Source: Saprospiraceae bacterium
GTDB taxonomy: Bacteria > Bacteroidota > Bacteroidia > Chitinophagales > Saprospiraceae
Length of the DNA: 38,937 nt
Assembly: GCA_013214355.1 (NCBI GenBank)
Contig: JABSSL010000046.1
Coordinates: 1 to 38,937 of the forward strand
Reading direction: 5' to 3'
Notes under the pieces: generated by a model
The model's database searches: none
What the model was told of the DNA's origin: nothing
Seen by the model: the letters and a program-made list of their open reading frames with translations, nothing else
Shown: one piece after another, positions 1-8,965 of the stretch
How positions within the stretch are numbered: the stretch's first letter is position 1
How the letters are laid out: each line of letters starts with the position of its first letter
Translations under genes and position numbers: made by a program

Positions 1-1
1 C

Positions 2-88
2 AACATCACGACAGAACGCCTGCGAGCTTTAAATGGATTGGAGTTAGGTGAAGTGATCATCCCTACTCAAAAATTGTACGTGGAATAG
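2..88 (+). CDS. 3' end of a probable LysM-domain protein (partial)
   Basis: A reading frame enters from the left edge and ends at TAG 86-88, leaving 28 residues. The tail contains LRALNGLELGEVIIPTQKLYV, abridged here to its key parts: LRALNGL followed by IIPTQKLYV. This resembles the second half of a LysM peptidoglycan-binding repeat, where an L..LNGL helix is followed by a P-x-Q-x-L-x-V strand. If so, the protein binds cell-wall glycan in the periplasm or outside the cell. The rest of the gene lies outside the window, so the family call rests on one half-repeat. A strong hairpin at 109-149 follows 20 bases after the stop and would terminate it. Confidence 0.5.
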   Translation, partial: NITTERLRALNGLELGEVIIPTQKLYVE

Positions 89-108
89 AACGAAATTGTC
101 GGACAAAT

Positions 109-149
109 AAAAGAGCGGTTTACGAATTGGCTTCGTAAACCGCTCTTTT
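109..149. terminator. bidirectional terminator hairpin
   Basis: A perfect 18-bp inverted repeat (109-126 with 132-149) has a 5-base loop. It has A-rich left and T-rich right flanks, so it can end transcription on both strands. It lies between the LysM-like gene ending at 88 on the plus strand and the sugar kinase ending at 156 on the minus strand. Confidence 0.85.
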
Positions 150-155
150 ATTTTC

Positions 156-1118
156 CTAAAAACCCTTTAGATCTGCATAGAGATCTGCTTTTGGAACTTT
201 CGCGGGAAGCGGACCAAAATGCGCTAATTTCAGTTCAGCCATTTTGCGCCCTGCCATGGCTCTCTCCTCCAAGCTTGCCCCATCAAGCCAGGCCGTTAAA
301 TAACCAGCCCTGTTTGCATGCCCAGCCCCCGTGGTATCTTTTACTTGAATTTCCCGAGCTGACAAGAAGAAGGAGTCTTGCTGGTTGGCCAGTAAACAGC
401 CTTTAGCTCCTAAAGTTAAACAGACCTCTTTGGCTCCAAGGGAGAGGAAATGTTCTATTACCTCCTTACCATCTTGAAGTTCCTTGCCCTGCAACCTCAT
501 CCAATCTACTTCACTCACCTTTACCAAAGCACCATGCCCACAATATTCTTCTAATACATCTTGTGCCTGTTGCTGGTTGGGCCAAATCTTTTGGGCATAA
601 TTTACATCAATGGCCAATTGCCCTCCCTCTCTAGCAGTGAAGGCTGCTGCTGCTAAAATAGCTGAGCGAGCTGGCTCTTTACTCAAGCCGAAACAGGTCG
701 TATGAAAGATGGTGCACTCTCGGAGCATTTGAGGAGAGAGTTGTGCATCAGAAATCTGGTAATCAGCGGCTCGATATGCTTCAAAGTTCGAGACTTCTTT
801 GGATCGCGTGACAAGGATCAAAGAGGTAGGCAGATCAATACGATTCAACTGTGAACAGTCGATCGCCATTTGATCCACACATTGGAAAAGATATTCGCCC
901 ATGTCATCTTGTCCCACGGTCGCGATGAGTTTTACTTTGTTACCCAAACGCGCCATATTCATGGATAGATTGGCTGGGCTGCCGCCTTGTAGTCGCTTAA
1001 AGTCCTTTACTTCGAGTAAGTTATCTGCAAATTCTGAACTAATCAGATCTACCAATAACTCACCCACAGCAATAATATCGAAACGCCGATTCCTTCGCGA
1101 TACTATTTTGGTGCGCAT
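156..1118 (-). CDS. PfkB/ribokinase-family carbohydrate kinase with altered catalytic motif
   Basis: 320 aa, the usual PfkB length. The N-terminal motif is present (GGSPANLSMNMARLGN, residues 45-60), followed by ATVGQDDMGEYL (66-77), a family signature. The C-terminal signature begins correctly as DTTGAG (261-266) but continues H-A-N-R-A-G. Related enzymes have D-A-F-x-A-G there, with the Asp as catalytic base that deprotonates the sugar hydroxyl. Here residue 267 is His (codon 318-320), and the next variable positions are Asn and Arg. The rest of the protein looks intact, so a working fructokinase-like activity is doubtful. The gene diverges from the GH31 alpha-glucosidase across 120 bp, which suggests sugar metabolism. 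The substrate cannot be read from sequence. The ATG at 1118 is the first in frame; a slightly later start is possible because the first 12 residues are very basic. Confidence 0.88.
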   Translation of the reverse strand: MRTKIVSRRNRRFDIIAVGELLVDLISSEFADNLLEVKDFKRLQGGSPANLSMNMARLGNKVKLIATVGQDDMGEYLFQCVDQMAIDCSQLNRIDLPTSLILVTRSKEVSNFEAYRAADYQISDAQLSPQMLRECTIFHTTCFGLSKEPARSAILAAAAFTAREGGQLAIDVNYAQKIWPNQQQAQDVLEEYCGHGALVKVSEVDWMRLQGKELQDGKEVIEHFLSLGAKEVCLTLGAKGCLLANQQDSFFLSAREIQVKDTTGAGHANRAGYLTAWLDGASLEERAMAGRKMAELKLAHFGPLPAKVPKADLYADLKGF

Positions 1119-1185
1119 TGGATTCGAACGTTTTTGATACTGTTTGAGCGAATTTATCCAAAATTTAAGTATCTAAAAAATTTCA

Positions 1186-1216
1186 TTTGCGTATTATTAG
1201 CCAATTGATACCTTTA
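1186..1216 (+). promoter_or_regulatory. Bacteroidota-type promoter of the GH31 gene
   Basis: TTTG (1186-1189), a 19-base spacer and TACCTTTA (1209-1216) match the Bacteroidota TTTG-N19-21-TAnnTTTG pattern with one mismatch in the last base. Transcription would begin near 1220, about 20 bases before the ATG at 1239. Confidence 0.6.
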
Positions 1217-1238
1217 CCCCTAAACGATACTAGAAATT

Positions 1239-3770
1239 ATGTGTGCAAAAGAAAAAGGCGCTTTAACTCAACCCAAAGAGACGGCTGTTGCCAACGAATT
1301 GACTGCTGGAGTGGAAAGGTACCCAGATGTTTTCTTCATCCACTCCCCCAATAAAATGACAGCCCTGGAGGCTAAGAAGAGACAGTTCGTGTTTGAAGCG
1401 GAAAACGGACTCAAGCTCTGGATAAAGGTGTATTCCCCACAGATTATCCGAATCAGATATGCTATAGACGGATTTTTCGAGCCAGAATTCCCCTATGCTC
1501 TTGATCCTACCTTCAAACCACAAAAGACTAAGGTCGAGTATAAGGAAAGGAAAAAAACCGTAGAAATTAGCACTTCGGTTCTTAAGTGTGTGATCTCGAT
1601 CAAAGATTTACAGGTGGATATTCAAGACGCTAAAACTGGCACCTCCATCTGTTCAGACAGTGCTCCATTCGAAGCTCGATCCACCATTCTAAAAGGTGTG
1701 GAGTGGCTCAAGGTTCACAAGTCGTCTAGCAAGACCATTCGCTATTATGGTCTAGGGGATAAGAGCTGTTCCTTAGATATGCGTGGGCAAAAATTACAAA
1801 ACTGGAACTCGGACTCCTTTGGATATAGCAAATCTTCTGATCCGCTGTATCGAAGCATCCCATTTTATTATGCACTGGATGATGGCCAAGCGTACGGCAT
1901 ATTCCTGCACAACAGTAATAGAAGTGTCTTCGATTTTGATAGTCGCAGAAAAGGTACCTGTACGATAGAGATTAAAGGCGGGCAGATGGATTATTTCTTC
2001 ATTTACGGCCCGCAACTCGACCAAGTGGCCGCCCAGTATATGGAAATGACAGGCAAGCCTGAACTTCCTCCTTTATGGTCTTTGGGCTTTCATCAATGCC
2101 GCTGGAGTTACTTCCCAGAAGCAAGGGTTATGAAGATTGCAGAGACATTTCGTGAAAAATCCATTCCCTGTGATGCCATATACCTGGATATAGATTACAT
2201 GGATGGCTATCGTTGCTTTACCTGGAATAAGGATCATTTTCCGAAGCCCAAAAAAATGATCAAAAAGCTCCGGAAGAAGGGATTTCATACGGTAGTCATG
2301 ATCGACCCAGGAATTAAAGTAGATGAAGATTACCATGTCTACAGCGAGGGAATTGAAAAAGACGCCTTTTGCCGAAGAACGGATGGCACCTTGATGACAG
2401 GCCCGGTTTGGCCTCCAAACTGTGTATGGCCAGATTATACAGATCCGGCAGTTCGAGAATGGTGGGGTCCGTTATACGAGGGACTTTACGTTCGTGATGA
2501 CGTAAGCGGTTTTTGGAATGATATGAATGAACCCGCTGTCTTCAAGGTAAATAGCCTCACCTTTCCTGATGAAGTCCACCATCATTTTGAAGGTCAAGGA
2601 GCCAACCATGCAAAGGCACATAATATATACGGTCAGCAAATGGCACGAGCCACCTATGAGGGGCTTAAGGAACTCAAACCAGAAAAGCGTCCCTTCTTGG
2701 TTACTCGGGCTTCTTTCTCTGGCGGACAACGCTTCGCCGCCGTTTGGACTGGGGATAATTTGGCAGATTGGGAACATCTCCGACTCGCCAACTTACAATG
2801 TCAACGACTAAGTCTTTCCGGCTTCTCTTTTGTGGGTACGGATATCGGTGGATTCGCGGGTGTGCCCAGTGGTGAGCTTCTAGTTCGCTGGTTACAATTG
2901 GCTATCTTCCATCCTTTCTATCGGATTCACTCTATGGGTAATAATGTAGATGGAGCCGCTGAAGCGGAAGCTGATGCAGTAGCGGAAGCTGAAAGGCTGA
3001 ACCGACTGGACCAAGAGCCCTGGGCATTTGGAGAGGAAACGGAGTCCCTTGCTAAAGCCGCTATCGAGCTCAGATATAAATTACTGCCGTACATCTATAC
3101 TGCCTTTTACCAGCATGTACATGATGGATTACCATTGCTCCGCTCATTAGCATTCGTGGATCAGAGTGATCCGAATACTCATAAGCGAGAGAATGAGTTT
3201 ATGTTCGGAGATCAACTCTTAATTTCTCCAGTCGTCAAGGAAAAAGCACGCTCTGTTTCCACCTATCTACCAGCAGGCCAATGGTATGATTACTTTACGG
3301 GACGTTCTTACTCCGGAAAGAAACGATATAGCATATCCACCAAACTCGATCGCATCCCAATATTTGTGCGGGCAGGTGCGGTAATTCCACACTTCCCCGT
3401 CATGCAATATACCGGGGAAGTTCCTGTCAAAGAGATTACTTTACATATCTACAACGGAAGTGGGTTTGGTAAGTGTTATTTAGATGCCGGTGAGGGTTAC
3501 AGCTATCTTAAGAAAGACTTCAAGCTCTGTCAATATACCACAGAACTTGCGGAGGATGGCTCCCTACAAGTTAATCAGGAACAGTCAGGAAAATACAAAG
3601 CTGATTGTAAGGTATACAAGATACACTTGTATGGATTCGAATCTACTCCTACTGAAGTAACGGTGGATGGCAAAACTTATCCATGCAAAGCTGCGGACGG
3701 CTTCCTAACGATCAAGAAAGTGCCTTTCGGGTTCAAGCATTTATCGATCCCCTCTGCTGTCCAGGAATAA
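1239..3770 (+). CDS. glycoside hydrolase family 31 alpha-glucosidase
   Basis: 843 aa, typical of GH31 retaining alpha-glucosidases, which release glucose or related sugars from the non-reducing end of alpha-glucosides. An N-terminal beta-sandwich (about 45-260) precedes the TIM barrel. The barrel shows CDAIYLDIDYMDGYRCFTW, then FWNDMNEPAVF with nucleophile Asp428, and WTGDN with the expected acid/base Asp506. A beta-rich C-terminal region follows (about 650-840). I see no signal peptide, so the enzyme is probably cytoplasmic and acts on imported oligosaccharides. It diverges from the PfkB-family kinase and has a promoter at 1186-1216. Its end lies only 25 bases from the converging acyl-CoA synthetase, with no obvious terminator between them. 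Exact linkage specificity (maltose, isomaltose, xyloside) cannot be assigned. Confidence 0.93.
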   Translation: MCAKEKGALTQPKETAVANELTAGVERYPDVFFIHSPNKMTALEAKKRQFVFEAENGLKLWIKVYSPQIIRIRYAIDGFFEPEFPYALDPTFKPQKTKVEYKERKKTVEISTSVLKCVISIKDLQVDIQDAKTGTSICSDSAPFEARSTILKGVEWLKVHKSSSKTIRYYGLGDKSCSLDMRGQKLQNWNSDSFGYSKSSDPLYRSIPFYYALDDGQAYGIFLHNSNRSVFDFDSRRKGTCTIEIKGGQMDYFFIYGPQLDQVAAQYMEMTGKPELPPLWSLGFHQCRWSYFPEARVMKIAETFREKSIPCDAIYLDIDYMDGYRCFTWNKDHFPKPKKMIKKLRKKGFHTVVMIDPGIKVDEDYHVYSEGIEKDAFCRRTDGTLMTGPVWPPNCVWPDYTDPAVREWWGPLYEGLYVRDDVSGFWNDMNEPAVFKVNSLTFPDEVHHHFEGQGANHAKAHNIYGQQMARATYEGLKELKPEKRPFLVTRASFSGGQRFAAVWTGDNLADWEHLRLANLQCQRLSLSGFSFVGTDIGGFAGVPSGELLVRWLQLAIFHPFYRIHSMGNNVDGAAEAEADAVAEAERLNRLDQEPWAFGEETESLAKAAIELRYKLLPYIYTAFYQHVHDGLPLLRSLAFVDQSDPNTHKRENEFMFGDQLLISPVVKEKARSVSTYLPAGQWYDYFTGRSYSGKKRYSISTKLDRIPIFVRAGAVIPHFPVMQYTGEVPVKEITLHIYNGSGFGKCYLDAGEGYSYLKKDFKLCQYTTELAEDGSLQVNQEQSGKYKADCKVYKIHLYGFESTPTEVTVDGKTYPCKAADGFLTIKKVPFGFKHLSIPSAVQE

Positions 3771-3795
3771 CCGGTTCCGATAGATCAAGAGAGCT

Positions 3796-5499
3796 CTAAT
3801 ACTTGTCGTGAAAATACTCATGAGCAAGCTTCTCTTTGTTGATCTTGTTGGCTGCTTCTTGTGCCCTTAGTTCAATTCTCCGAATCTTGCCACTAATAGT
3901 CTTTGGTAGAGATTCGGGGAATTCAATAATCCGGGGAACTTTATATTTTGCTAAGCTCTTTTCTGAAAAACGGAAGAGGTCTTGAGCCAAGGCTTCACTC
4001 GCCTCAACGCCAGCTCTCAAGATGACAAATGCTTTGACGGCATACCCGCGCATTTCGTGTGGACTGGCAACTACCGCTGCCTCCACTACATCCGGATGCT
4101 CAATCAATACACTTTCCACCTCAAATGGACCAATACGATAAGCAGAAGCCTTGATGACATCATCGTTCCTGCCAATAAACCAGATAAAACCTTCTTCATC
4201 CTTATATGCTTTATCTCCGGTATAGTAAAGGCCATGCCTAAAGGCTTTAGCTGTTCGGTCTGCGTCCTCTAAATATTCTACAAAAATGCCATTGTGCCGT
4301 TGCTCATCGAGCTTGACGCATATCACTCCTTCCTCTAATGGCGGCACTTCCTGCCCATCCTCATCGTAAATCCCAATCTCATACATAAAAGTCCCTTTAC
4401 CCATCGATCCTGGCTTCAGGTCCTGCCCAGTCAAGTTGCCAGCCAAGCAGGTGGTTTCCGTTTGCCCATACCCATCTCGAATCCGAATCCCGGTTCCTTT
4501 TTCCCACTGATCAATCACATCGGGATTCAAGGGTTCTCCCGCTGCACAGCTCGTTCTCAACTTTAGGTCGTACTGACTTAAGTCTTCTTGAATTAGCATT
4601 CTCAAAACCGTTGGAGATCCACAAAAGGTTGAAATCTCATAGTCACTCATGGCTTGTAACTGTTCTTTAGGAACAAAGGCATGAACCTGATTGGCAAAGA
4701 TCGTAGCGCCCATGTTCCAAGGTGCAAAAAAGCTGCTCCAAGCAAACTTTGCCCAACCCGGAGAGGATATATTGTAATGGACATCTCCGTGACGGCACCC
4801 TACCCAAGCAGCAGTGCTTAAGTGACCAAAAGGGTAAGTAAAATGTGTATGGACCACTACCTTAGGAAGGCCGGTGGTTCCTGAGGTGAAAAAGTACAAG
4901 AAGGGATCATCTGCTCGCGTATGCGCTGCTTCCGCTATTTTCGACTCCGTGGCTGCCTCCGCAAGGGATACCCAGCCGTCTCTGTTACCTTCGGTTAGAA
5001 TCTTCAATTTCATCTTCTTCCCAAATTGCTCCTCTGCCTCGTCCAACTTGGGCGCGCCGGCTTCATCCGATATCACGATCTCTGGAAAAAGCGATTCAAA
5101 GCGATACAACAGGTCCCTAGCGCTGAGGTTGGTAGCCGTTGGCATCAAAATAAATCCACCCTTAATCGTTGTGATAAAACTTAACCAGTTGGCAGGTACC
5201 AATGGAAGCAGTGAATATATATGGTCTCCTGCTGAGGCTCCATGCTTTCGCATTAAATTGAGCAGTTGATTGGAGTATTCGTAGATCTCTTGGAAGCTAT
5301 AGATCTTTTCCTCCTCTCCATGCTTCCAAATCAGTGCTCTATCAGCAGGATAGGCTTCCACATTCAGCGGATAAAAAATATCCTCCACCCAATTGAAGTA
5401 TTCCGGTTTTTCGAGCACATACTCGGGTAATTGAGCGTAATTATGAGTGGCAAGATCTTCCCGAACCTTGCTGAAGTAAGATCTGATGTCCATATTCAT
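3796..5499 (-). CDS. AMP-forming acyl-CoA synthetase (acetyl/medium-chain type)
   Basis: 567 aa, ANL superfamily. The enzyme adenylates a carboxylic acid with ATP and transfers it to CoA. The P-loop-like motif YFFTSGTTGLPKVVVH lies at 202-217. DGYGQTETTCLAGN follows, then YYTGDKAYKDEEGFIWFIGR with the hinge region. The catalytic lysine of the C-terminal subdomain is Lys538 in LPKTISGKIRR. The sequence looks like the medium-chain/ACSM branch of acetyl-CoA synthetase-like enzymes, but acyl length is inferred only. Two ATG codons are close together (5499 and 5493) and either could start the protein. The gene is monocistronic in this window, converging with the GH31 gene and 200 bp downstream of yidC in the same direction. 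Confidence 0.9.
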   Translation of the reverse strand: MNMDIRSYFSKVREDLATHNYAQLPEYVLEKPEYFNWVEDIFYPLNVEAYPADRALIWKHGEEEKIYSFQEIYEYSNQLLNLMRKHGASAGDHIYSLLPLVPANWLSFITTIKGGFILMPTATNLSARDLLYRFESLFPEIVISDEAGAPKLDEAEEQFGKKMKLKILTEGNRDGWVSLAEAATESKIAEAAHTRADDPFLYFFTSGTTGLPKVVVHTHFTYPFGHLSTAAWVGCRHGDVHYNISSPGWAKFAWSSFFAPWNMGATIFANQVHAFVPKEQLQAMSDYEISTFCGSPTVLRMLIQEDLSQYDLKLRTSCAAGEPLNPDVIDQWEKGTGIRIRDGYGQTETTCLAGNLTGQDLKPGSMGKGTFMYEIGIYDEDGQEVPPLEEGVICVKLDEQRHNGIFVEYLEDADRTAKAFRHGLYYTGDKAYKDEEGFIWFIGRNDDVIKASAYRIGPFEVESVLIEHPDVVEAAVVASPHEMRGYAVKAFVILRAGVEASEALAQDLFRFSEKSLAKYKVPRIIEFPESLPKTISGKIRRIELRAQEAANKINKEKLAHEYFHDKY

Positions 5500-5636
5500 T
5501 CTGTTGTATCATAGGTAGTGTTGGATAAGTCCTACGGGATCTTACTCACCACTACTTAGAAGGATTCTCTACATAAAGAACAGAAAATAAATCCTAACTA
5601 TACAAAAGAATATGCATCATCCTATTCCTCTAAATA

Positions 5637-5672
5637 CAAAGCGGCCCTTGCTGAGTAGCAAAGGCCGCTTTG
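5637..5672 (-). terminator. terminator of yidC
   Basis: A 15-bp stem with one mismatch (5637-5651 with 5658-5672) and a 6-base loop. It is followed on the minus strand by a T-rich stretch and lies 29 bases past the yidC stop. Confidence 0.75.
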
Positions 5673-5701
5673 TGATAAGTGCTAAGCAGGTGATGTATAA
5701 A

Positions 5702-7597
5702 TTACTTGCGCTTCTTTTTTCCCTTCTGTGCTTCACGCTGTGCCTGCACTCGTTGTTGCTCCTTCATAGCAGCTTCTAAGCGCTCCTGGAAACCAGATTT
5801 CTTTTTCGGCTTCTTCTTATTTTCTTCCAATTCAGCCCGGACCTTATCTTGATCGATAATGTAATTCTTAGTCACCACCGTTTGTCCAATGTTGAAAAGG
5901 TTACTGAAGAATAAGTAACAGGTTAGTCCGGAAGCATAAGTATTGAAAAAACCTAGGAACATGATTGGCATCAAATACTGCATATACTTCATAGCAGGAT
6001 TGGCCGACATGTCCATATGCTTGGTATTGTAGTAGGTATAGATCAAGGTAGTACCTGCCCAAAGAATCGTAAACAAGCTGATATGAGCTCCCACAAACGG
6101 AATTTCAAAAGGTAGGTAGGTCATCACATCATAAGAAGACAAGTCAGTGGCCCAGAGAAAGCTTGCTTGTCTAAATTCTATCGAGGCTGGGAAGAAGCGA
6201 TACAGGGCAATCCAAATTGGCATTTGCAACACCATTGGCATGCAACCACCCAATGGATTCACTCCAAATTCTCGGTACATCTTCATGGTCTCTACCTGTT
6301 GCTGCTGAGGGTCTTTGACCTTCTCCTTCAATTTCTCGATCTGTGGTTTCAGCGCCCCCATCTTAGATTGAGAGTACAGCATGCGGTAAGTCAATGGATA
6401 AAGGCACAGTTTCACCATAAAAGTCAGAACCAAGATAACTATCCCTTTACTACCAATGAAGGAAGATAAGAAGTTAAATAGTGGACGAACAATCCATCTA
6501 TTTACCGTTCCAAAAATACTCCATCCGAATGGTACGATATCTTCCAAGTCATTTCCTACCGCCCGAAGCCGATCAAATTCATTTGGCCCTACATAAAACT
6601 CCATGCCAAAGTTTTCACTGCTAGAGCGATTGTAAGGAACTTTCAGGCTGGAAACTAACTTTTTCAAATCCGCATTCTCCGTATCTAATACTTGGGTTTC
6701 CAGAACTCCACTAGCAAAACTCTCTTTTGCCATCAATGTACTATTGAAAAACTGGTTGGAGTGACTGATCCACTTAATCCGTTGATCATTCAATTCTTCC
6801 ACATCATCAGAAGTACAAGAGCAATAATCCACCCCATCCTCGGCGGGTTTGAAGTAGATGGTAGAATAGCGTCTTTCGAAGTTATGATTGATTTCGATAC
6901 GATCTAGGTAGTCATGCCAAATCAGCTCTATCTCCTCTGCATTATTGGCTAGGACATTTTGCAGACCCTCCATTTTAATATCATAGTCTATTCGATAGCT
7001 ATTATCTAACAAACTATACTTCTGCTCAAAATATCGGCCAGCTCCTGCATTGGCTCTAAACACTACCTCATTTCCACTTTGCTGTACATCGAAATAAAGA
7101 TCGCTCGTTCTTACCCCTCCACTAGGCAAGCTAGCGATGGGCAATAGGTATTCGAATTTATTCTTCTCATCGCTAAGCAGCTTCAACTCCTCTTTCACCT
7201 CCTGCTTGTCTTCCGTCAAGACATTCTTTTCGAATTCCTTGAGAATGACCTCTTTGATCCTTCCTCCTTTATTGGTCAAGACCAAGGTGATCAAATCATT
7301 TTCAACGGTAACTAGTTTTTCTTCGCCAGATCCAGCGGCGGAAAATGGTCCAAAGATGCCAGACAATTTCTCCGCTTTCAGAGAATCAGGCAAAGCCGCA
7401 ATTTCATCTTCTATGCTTGCCTCAGCAGTTTCCGCAGGCTCCGCAATTTGAGCCTCTGCTTGTTGCTGCGCCAGTTCAATCGAATCTTGGATCTGTTGCT
7501 GTCGCTCCAATTCTTCCTGCGATGGCATATTGAATTGTTGCCAGACGATTAACAGCACAAAAATCAGCGCAAATCCAATCAGTGTATTCTTATCCAT
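5702..7597 (-). CDS. yidC: membrane protein insertase YidC/Oxa1
   Basis: 631 aa, the length of a full Gram-negative YidC. It inserts and folds inner-membrane proteins, alone or with SecYEG. The N-terminus MDKNTLIGFALIFVLLIVWQ is an uncleaved membrane anchor. An acidic linker (about 40-70) leads to the large periplasmic beta-domain (about 80-360). The conserved C-terminal Oxa1 core of five membrane segments follows (about 365-590), including the LYPLTYRMLYSQ and GCMPMVLQMPIWIALYRFF blocks. The tail is very lysine-rich (KKPKKKSGF and KGKKKRK), as in YidC homologues whose basic tail contacts ribosomes. A promoter lies at 7654-7685 and a terminator at 5637-5672, so the gene appears monocistronic. 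The usual rnpA/rpmH neighbours are absent, as is common in this phylum. Confidence 0.97.
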   Translation of the reverse strand: MDKNTLIGFALIFVLLIVWQQFNMPSQEELERQQQIQDSIELAQQQAEAQIAEPAETAEASIEDEIAALPDSLKAEKLSGIFGPFSAAGSGEEKLVTVENDLITLVLTNKGGRIKEVILKEFEKNVLTEDKQEVKEELKLLSDEKNKFEYLLPIASLPSGGVRTSDLYFDVQQSGNEVVFRANAGAGRYFEQKYSLLDNSYRIDYDIKMEGLQNVLANNAEEIELIWHDYLDRIEINHNFERRYSTIYFKPAEDGVDYCSCTSDDVEELNDQRIKWISHSNQFFNSTLMAKESFASGVLETQVLDTENADLKKLVSSLKVPYNRSSSENFGMEFYVGPNEFDRLRAVGNDLEDIVPFGWSIFGTVNRWIVRPLFNFLSSFIGSKGIVILVLTFMVKLCLYPLTYRMLYSQSKMGALKPQIEKLKEKVKDPQQQQVETMKMYREFGVNPLGGCMPMVLQMPIWIALYRFFPASIEFRQASFLWATDLSSYDVMTYLPFEIPFVGAHISLFTILWAGTTLIYTYYNTKHMDMSANPAMKYMQYLMPIMFLGFFNTYASGLTCYLFFSNLFNIGQTVVTKNYIIDQDKVRAELEENKKKPKKKSGFQERLEAAMKEQQRVQAQREAQKGKKKRK

Positions 7598-7653
7598 TCA
7601 TTGATTTTTTTTAAAAAGAGCATAGTCTTTCCTAACGCTCCTCAAAAGCAGGG

Positions 7654-7685
7654 CAAAGGTACAATTTTGTCTGAGCTAAAAACAA
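7654..7685 (-). promoter_or_regulatory. promoter of yidC
   Basis: On the minus strand, TTG (7685-7683), a 21-base spacer and TACCTTTG (7661-7654) fit the Bacteroidota consensus. The 5' leader would be about 45-50 bases before the ATG at 7597. Confidence 0.6.
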
Positions 7686-7842
7686 GAATGATAGATGATT
7701 CTTACTCCATCTTAGACTAAGTTGCCCATCTTTTTGCTAAAACTCCGGCTTTAATGGGATCAATTAAACATAGATTTAAAGCCTGAAAGCCCAAAGAATC
7801 CCAATTGCATATTATCTTCCCCAATAAAACCTAAGCTTTCAT

Positions 7843-8880
7843 ATGAGAATTGAAACAGATATAAAACTGGGCTTCAAAGATGTGATGATACGCCCAAAGC
7901 GCTCTACCCTAAAATCACGAGCCCAAGTTTCCGTAGATCGAACCTTTGTATTTTTACATGGGGGGCCCTCCTGGACAGGAGTTCCAATCATGGCTGCCAA
8001 CATGGATACGGTCGGAACCTTCGAGATGGCTACAGCACTTGCGCAACATGGTCTTTTCACTGCCATACATAAGCACTATTCGAAGGATGCTTGGGCCAGT
8101 TTCCTAGCACAAGCACCGGAAACAGTAGCGGAATTCATAGCTATTAGTACCGGGACCGGACAGGGGGATTTAGATCGTCTAACCCAATTGTTAGCATCCT
8201 TTCCCCAACTTAGGTTCATATGTATTGATGTAGCAAACGGCTATTCTGAACACTTCGTGGAATTTGTCAAACGAACTCGTGAGCAATTCCCAGATAAAGT
8301 CATTATAGCAGGTAATGTCGTAACCGGTGAAATGGTTGAAGAATTACTTTTGGCTGGGGCCGACATCATCAAGGTCGGCATTGGCCCTGGATCCGTTTGT
8401 ACCACTAGAGTCAAGACAGGTGTAGGCTATCCGCAACTCTCTGCCATCATTGAATGTGCCGACGCAGCCCATGGACTAGGTGGACAAATCATCGCTGATG
8501 GCGGATGTAAGATCCCGGGAGACATAGCTAAAGCATTTGGCGGAGGAGCGGATTTTGTCATGCTCGGCGGGATGCTTGCTGGTCACGATGAAAGTGGCGG
8601 TGAATTAATTGAAAAAGATGGAAAACAGGTGAAGCTATTCTACGGAATGAGTTCCAAAACCGCAATGACCAAATACGCTGGTGGAGTCGCTGACTATCGA
8701 GCATCGGAAGGCAAAACTGTCGAAATTCCATATAAAGGAGCCGTGGAAGAAACCGTAAAGGATATGCTGGGAAGCCTCAGGTCCACTTGCACCTATGTAG
8801 GAGCTAGTCGCCTCAAGGAACTCACCAAACGAACCACCTTTATCCGGGTACAAGAGCAACACAATGAAGTTTTTTCCTAA
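7843..8880 (+). CDS. guaC: GMP reductase
   Basis: 345 aa, matching type 1 GMP reductases. The enzyme reduces GMP to IMP with NADPH and releases ammonia, returning guanine nucleotides to the purine pool. It has the IMPDH/GMPR TIM barrel without the CBS insert of IMP dehydrogenase. The catalytic loop [11 protein letters not shown] puts the nucleophilic cysteine at residue 186, as in E. coli Gua[21 protein letters not shown] and MLGGMLAG form the phosphate-binding segment. The start [22 protein letters not shown] is the usual GuaC N-terminus, which supports the ATG at 7843. The gene stands alone, converging with the aminotransferase and sharing a terminator at 8900-8931. Confidence 0.96.
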   Translation: MRIETDIKLGFKDVMIRPKRSTLKSRAQVSVDRTFVFLHGGPSWTGVPIMAANMDTVGTFEMATALAQHGLFTAIHKHYSKDAWASFLAQAPETVAEFIAISTGTGQGDLDRLTQLLASFPQLRFICIDVANGYSEHFVEFVKRTREQFPDKVIIAGNVVTGEMVEELLLAGADIIKVGIGPGSVCTTRVKTGVGYPQLSAIIECADAAHGLGGQIIADGGCKIPGDIAKAFGGGADFVMLGGMLAGHDESGGELIEKDGKQVKLFYGMSSKTAMTKYAGGVADYRASEGKTVEIPYKGAVEETVKDMLGSLRSTCTYVGASRLKELTKRTTFIRVQEQHNEVFS

Positions 8881-8899
8881 CCAGCCCTCTGGAAATGAA

Positions 8900-8931
8900 T
8901 CAGCCAGGCCAACTTTTGTTGACCTGGCTGA
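8900..8931. terminator. shared terminator of guaC and the aminotransferase
   Basis: A 14-bp stem with one G-T type mismatch (8900-8913 with 8918-8931) and a 4-base TTTT loop lies between the convergent gene ends at 8880 and 8966. Confidence 0.75.
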
Positions 8932-8965
8932 ATTATTCCTAGTTTAGCGATTATCTATCGTAGTA

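Noticed and set aside
7843-8880. IMP dehydrogenase
   Set aside because: Length of 345 aa, lack of a CBS insert and the catalytic cysteine at position 186 all point to GMP reductase.
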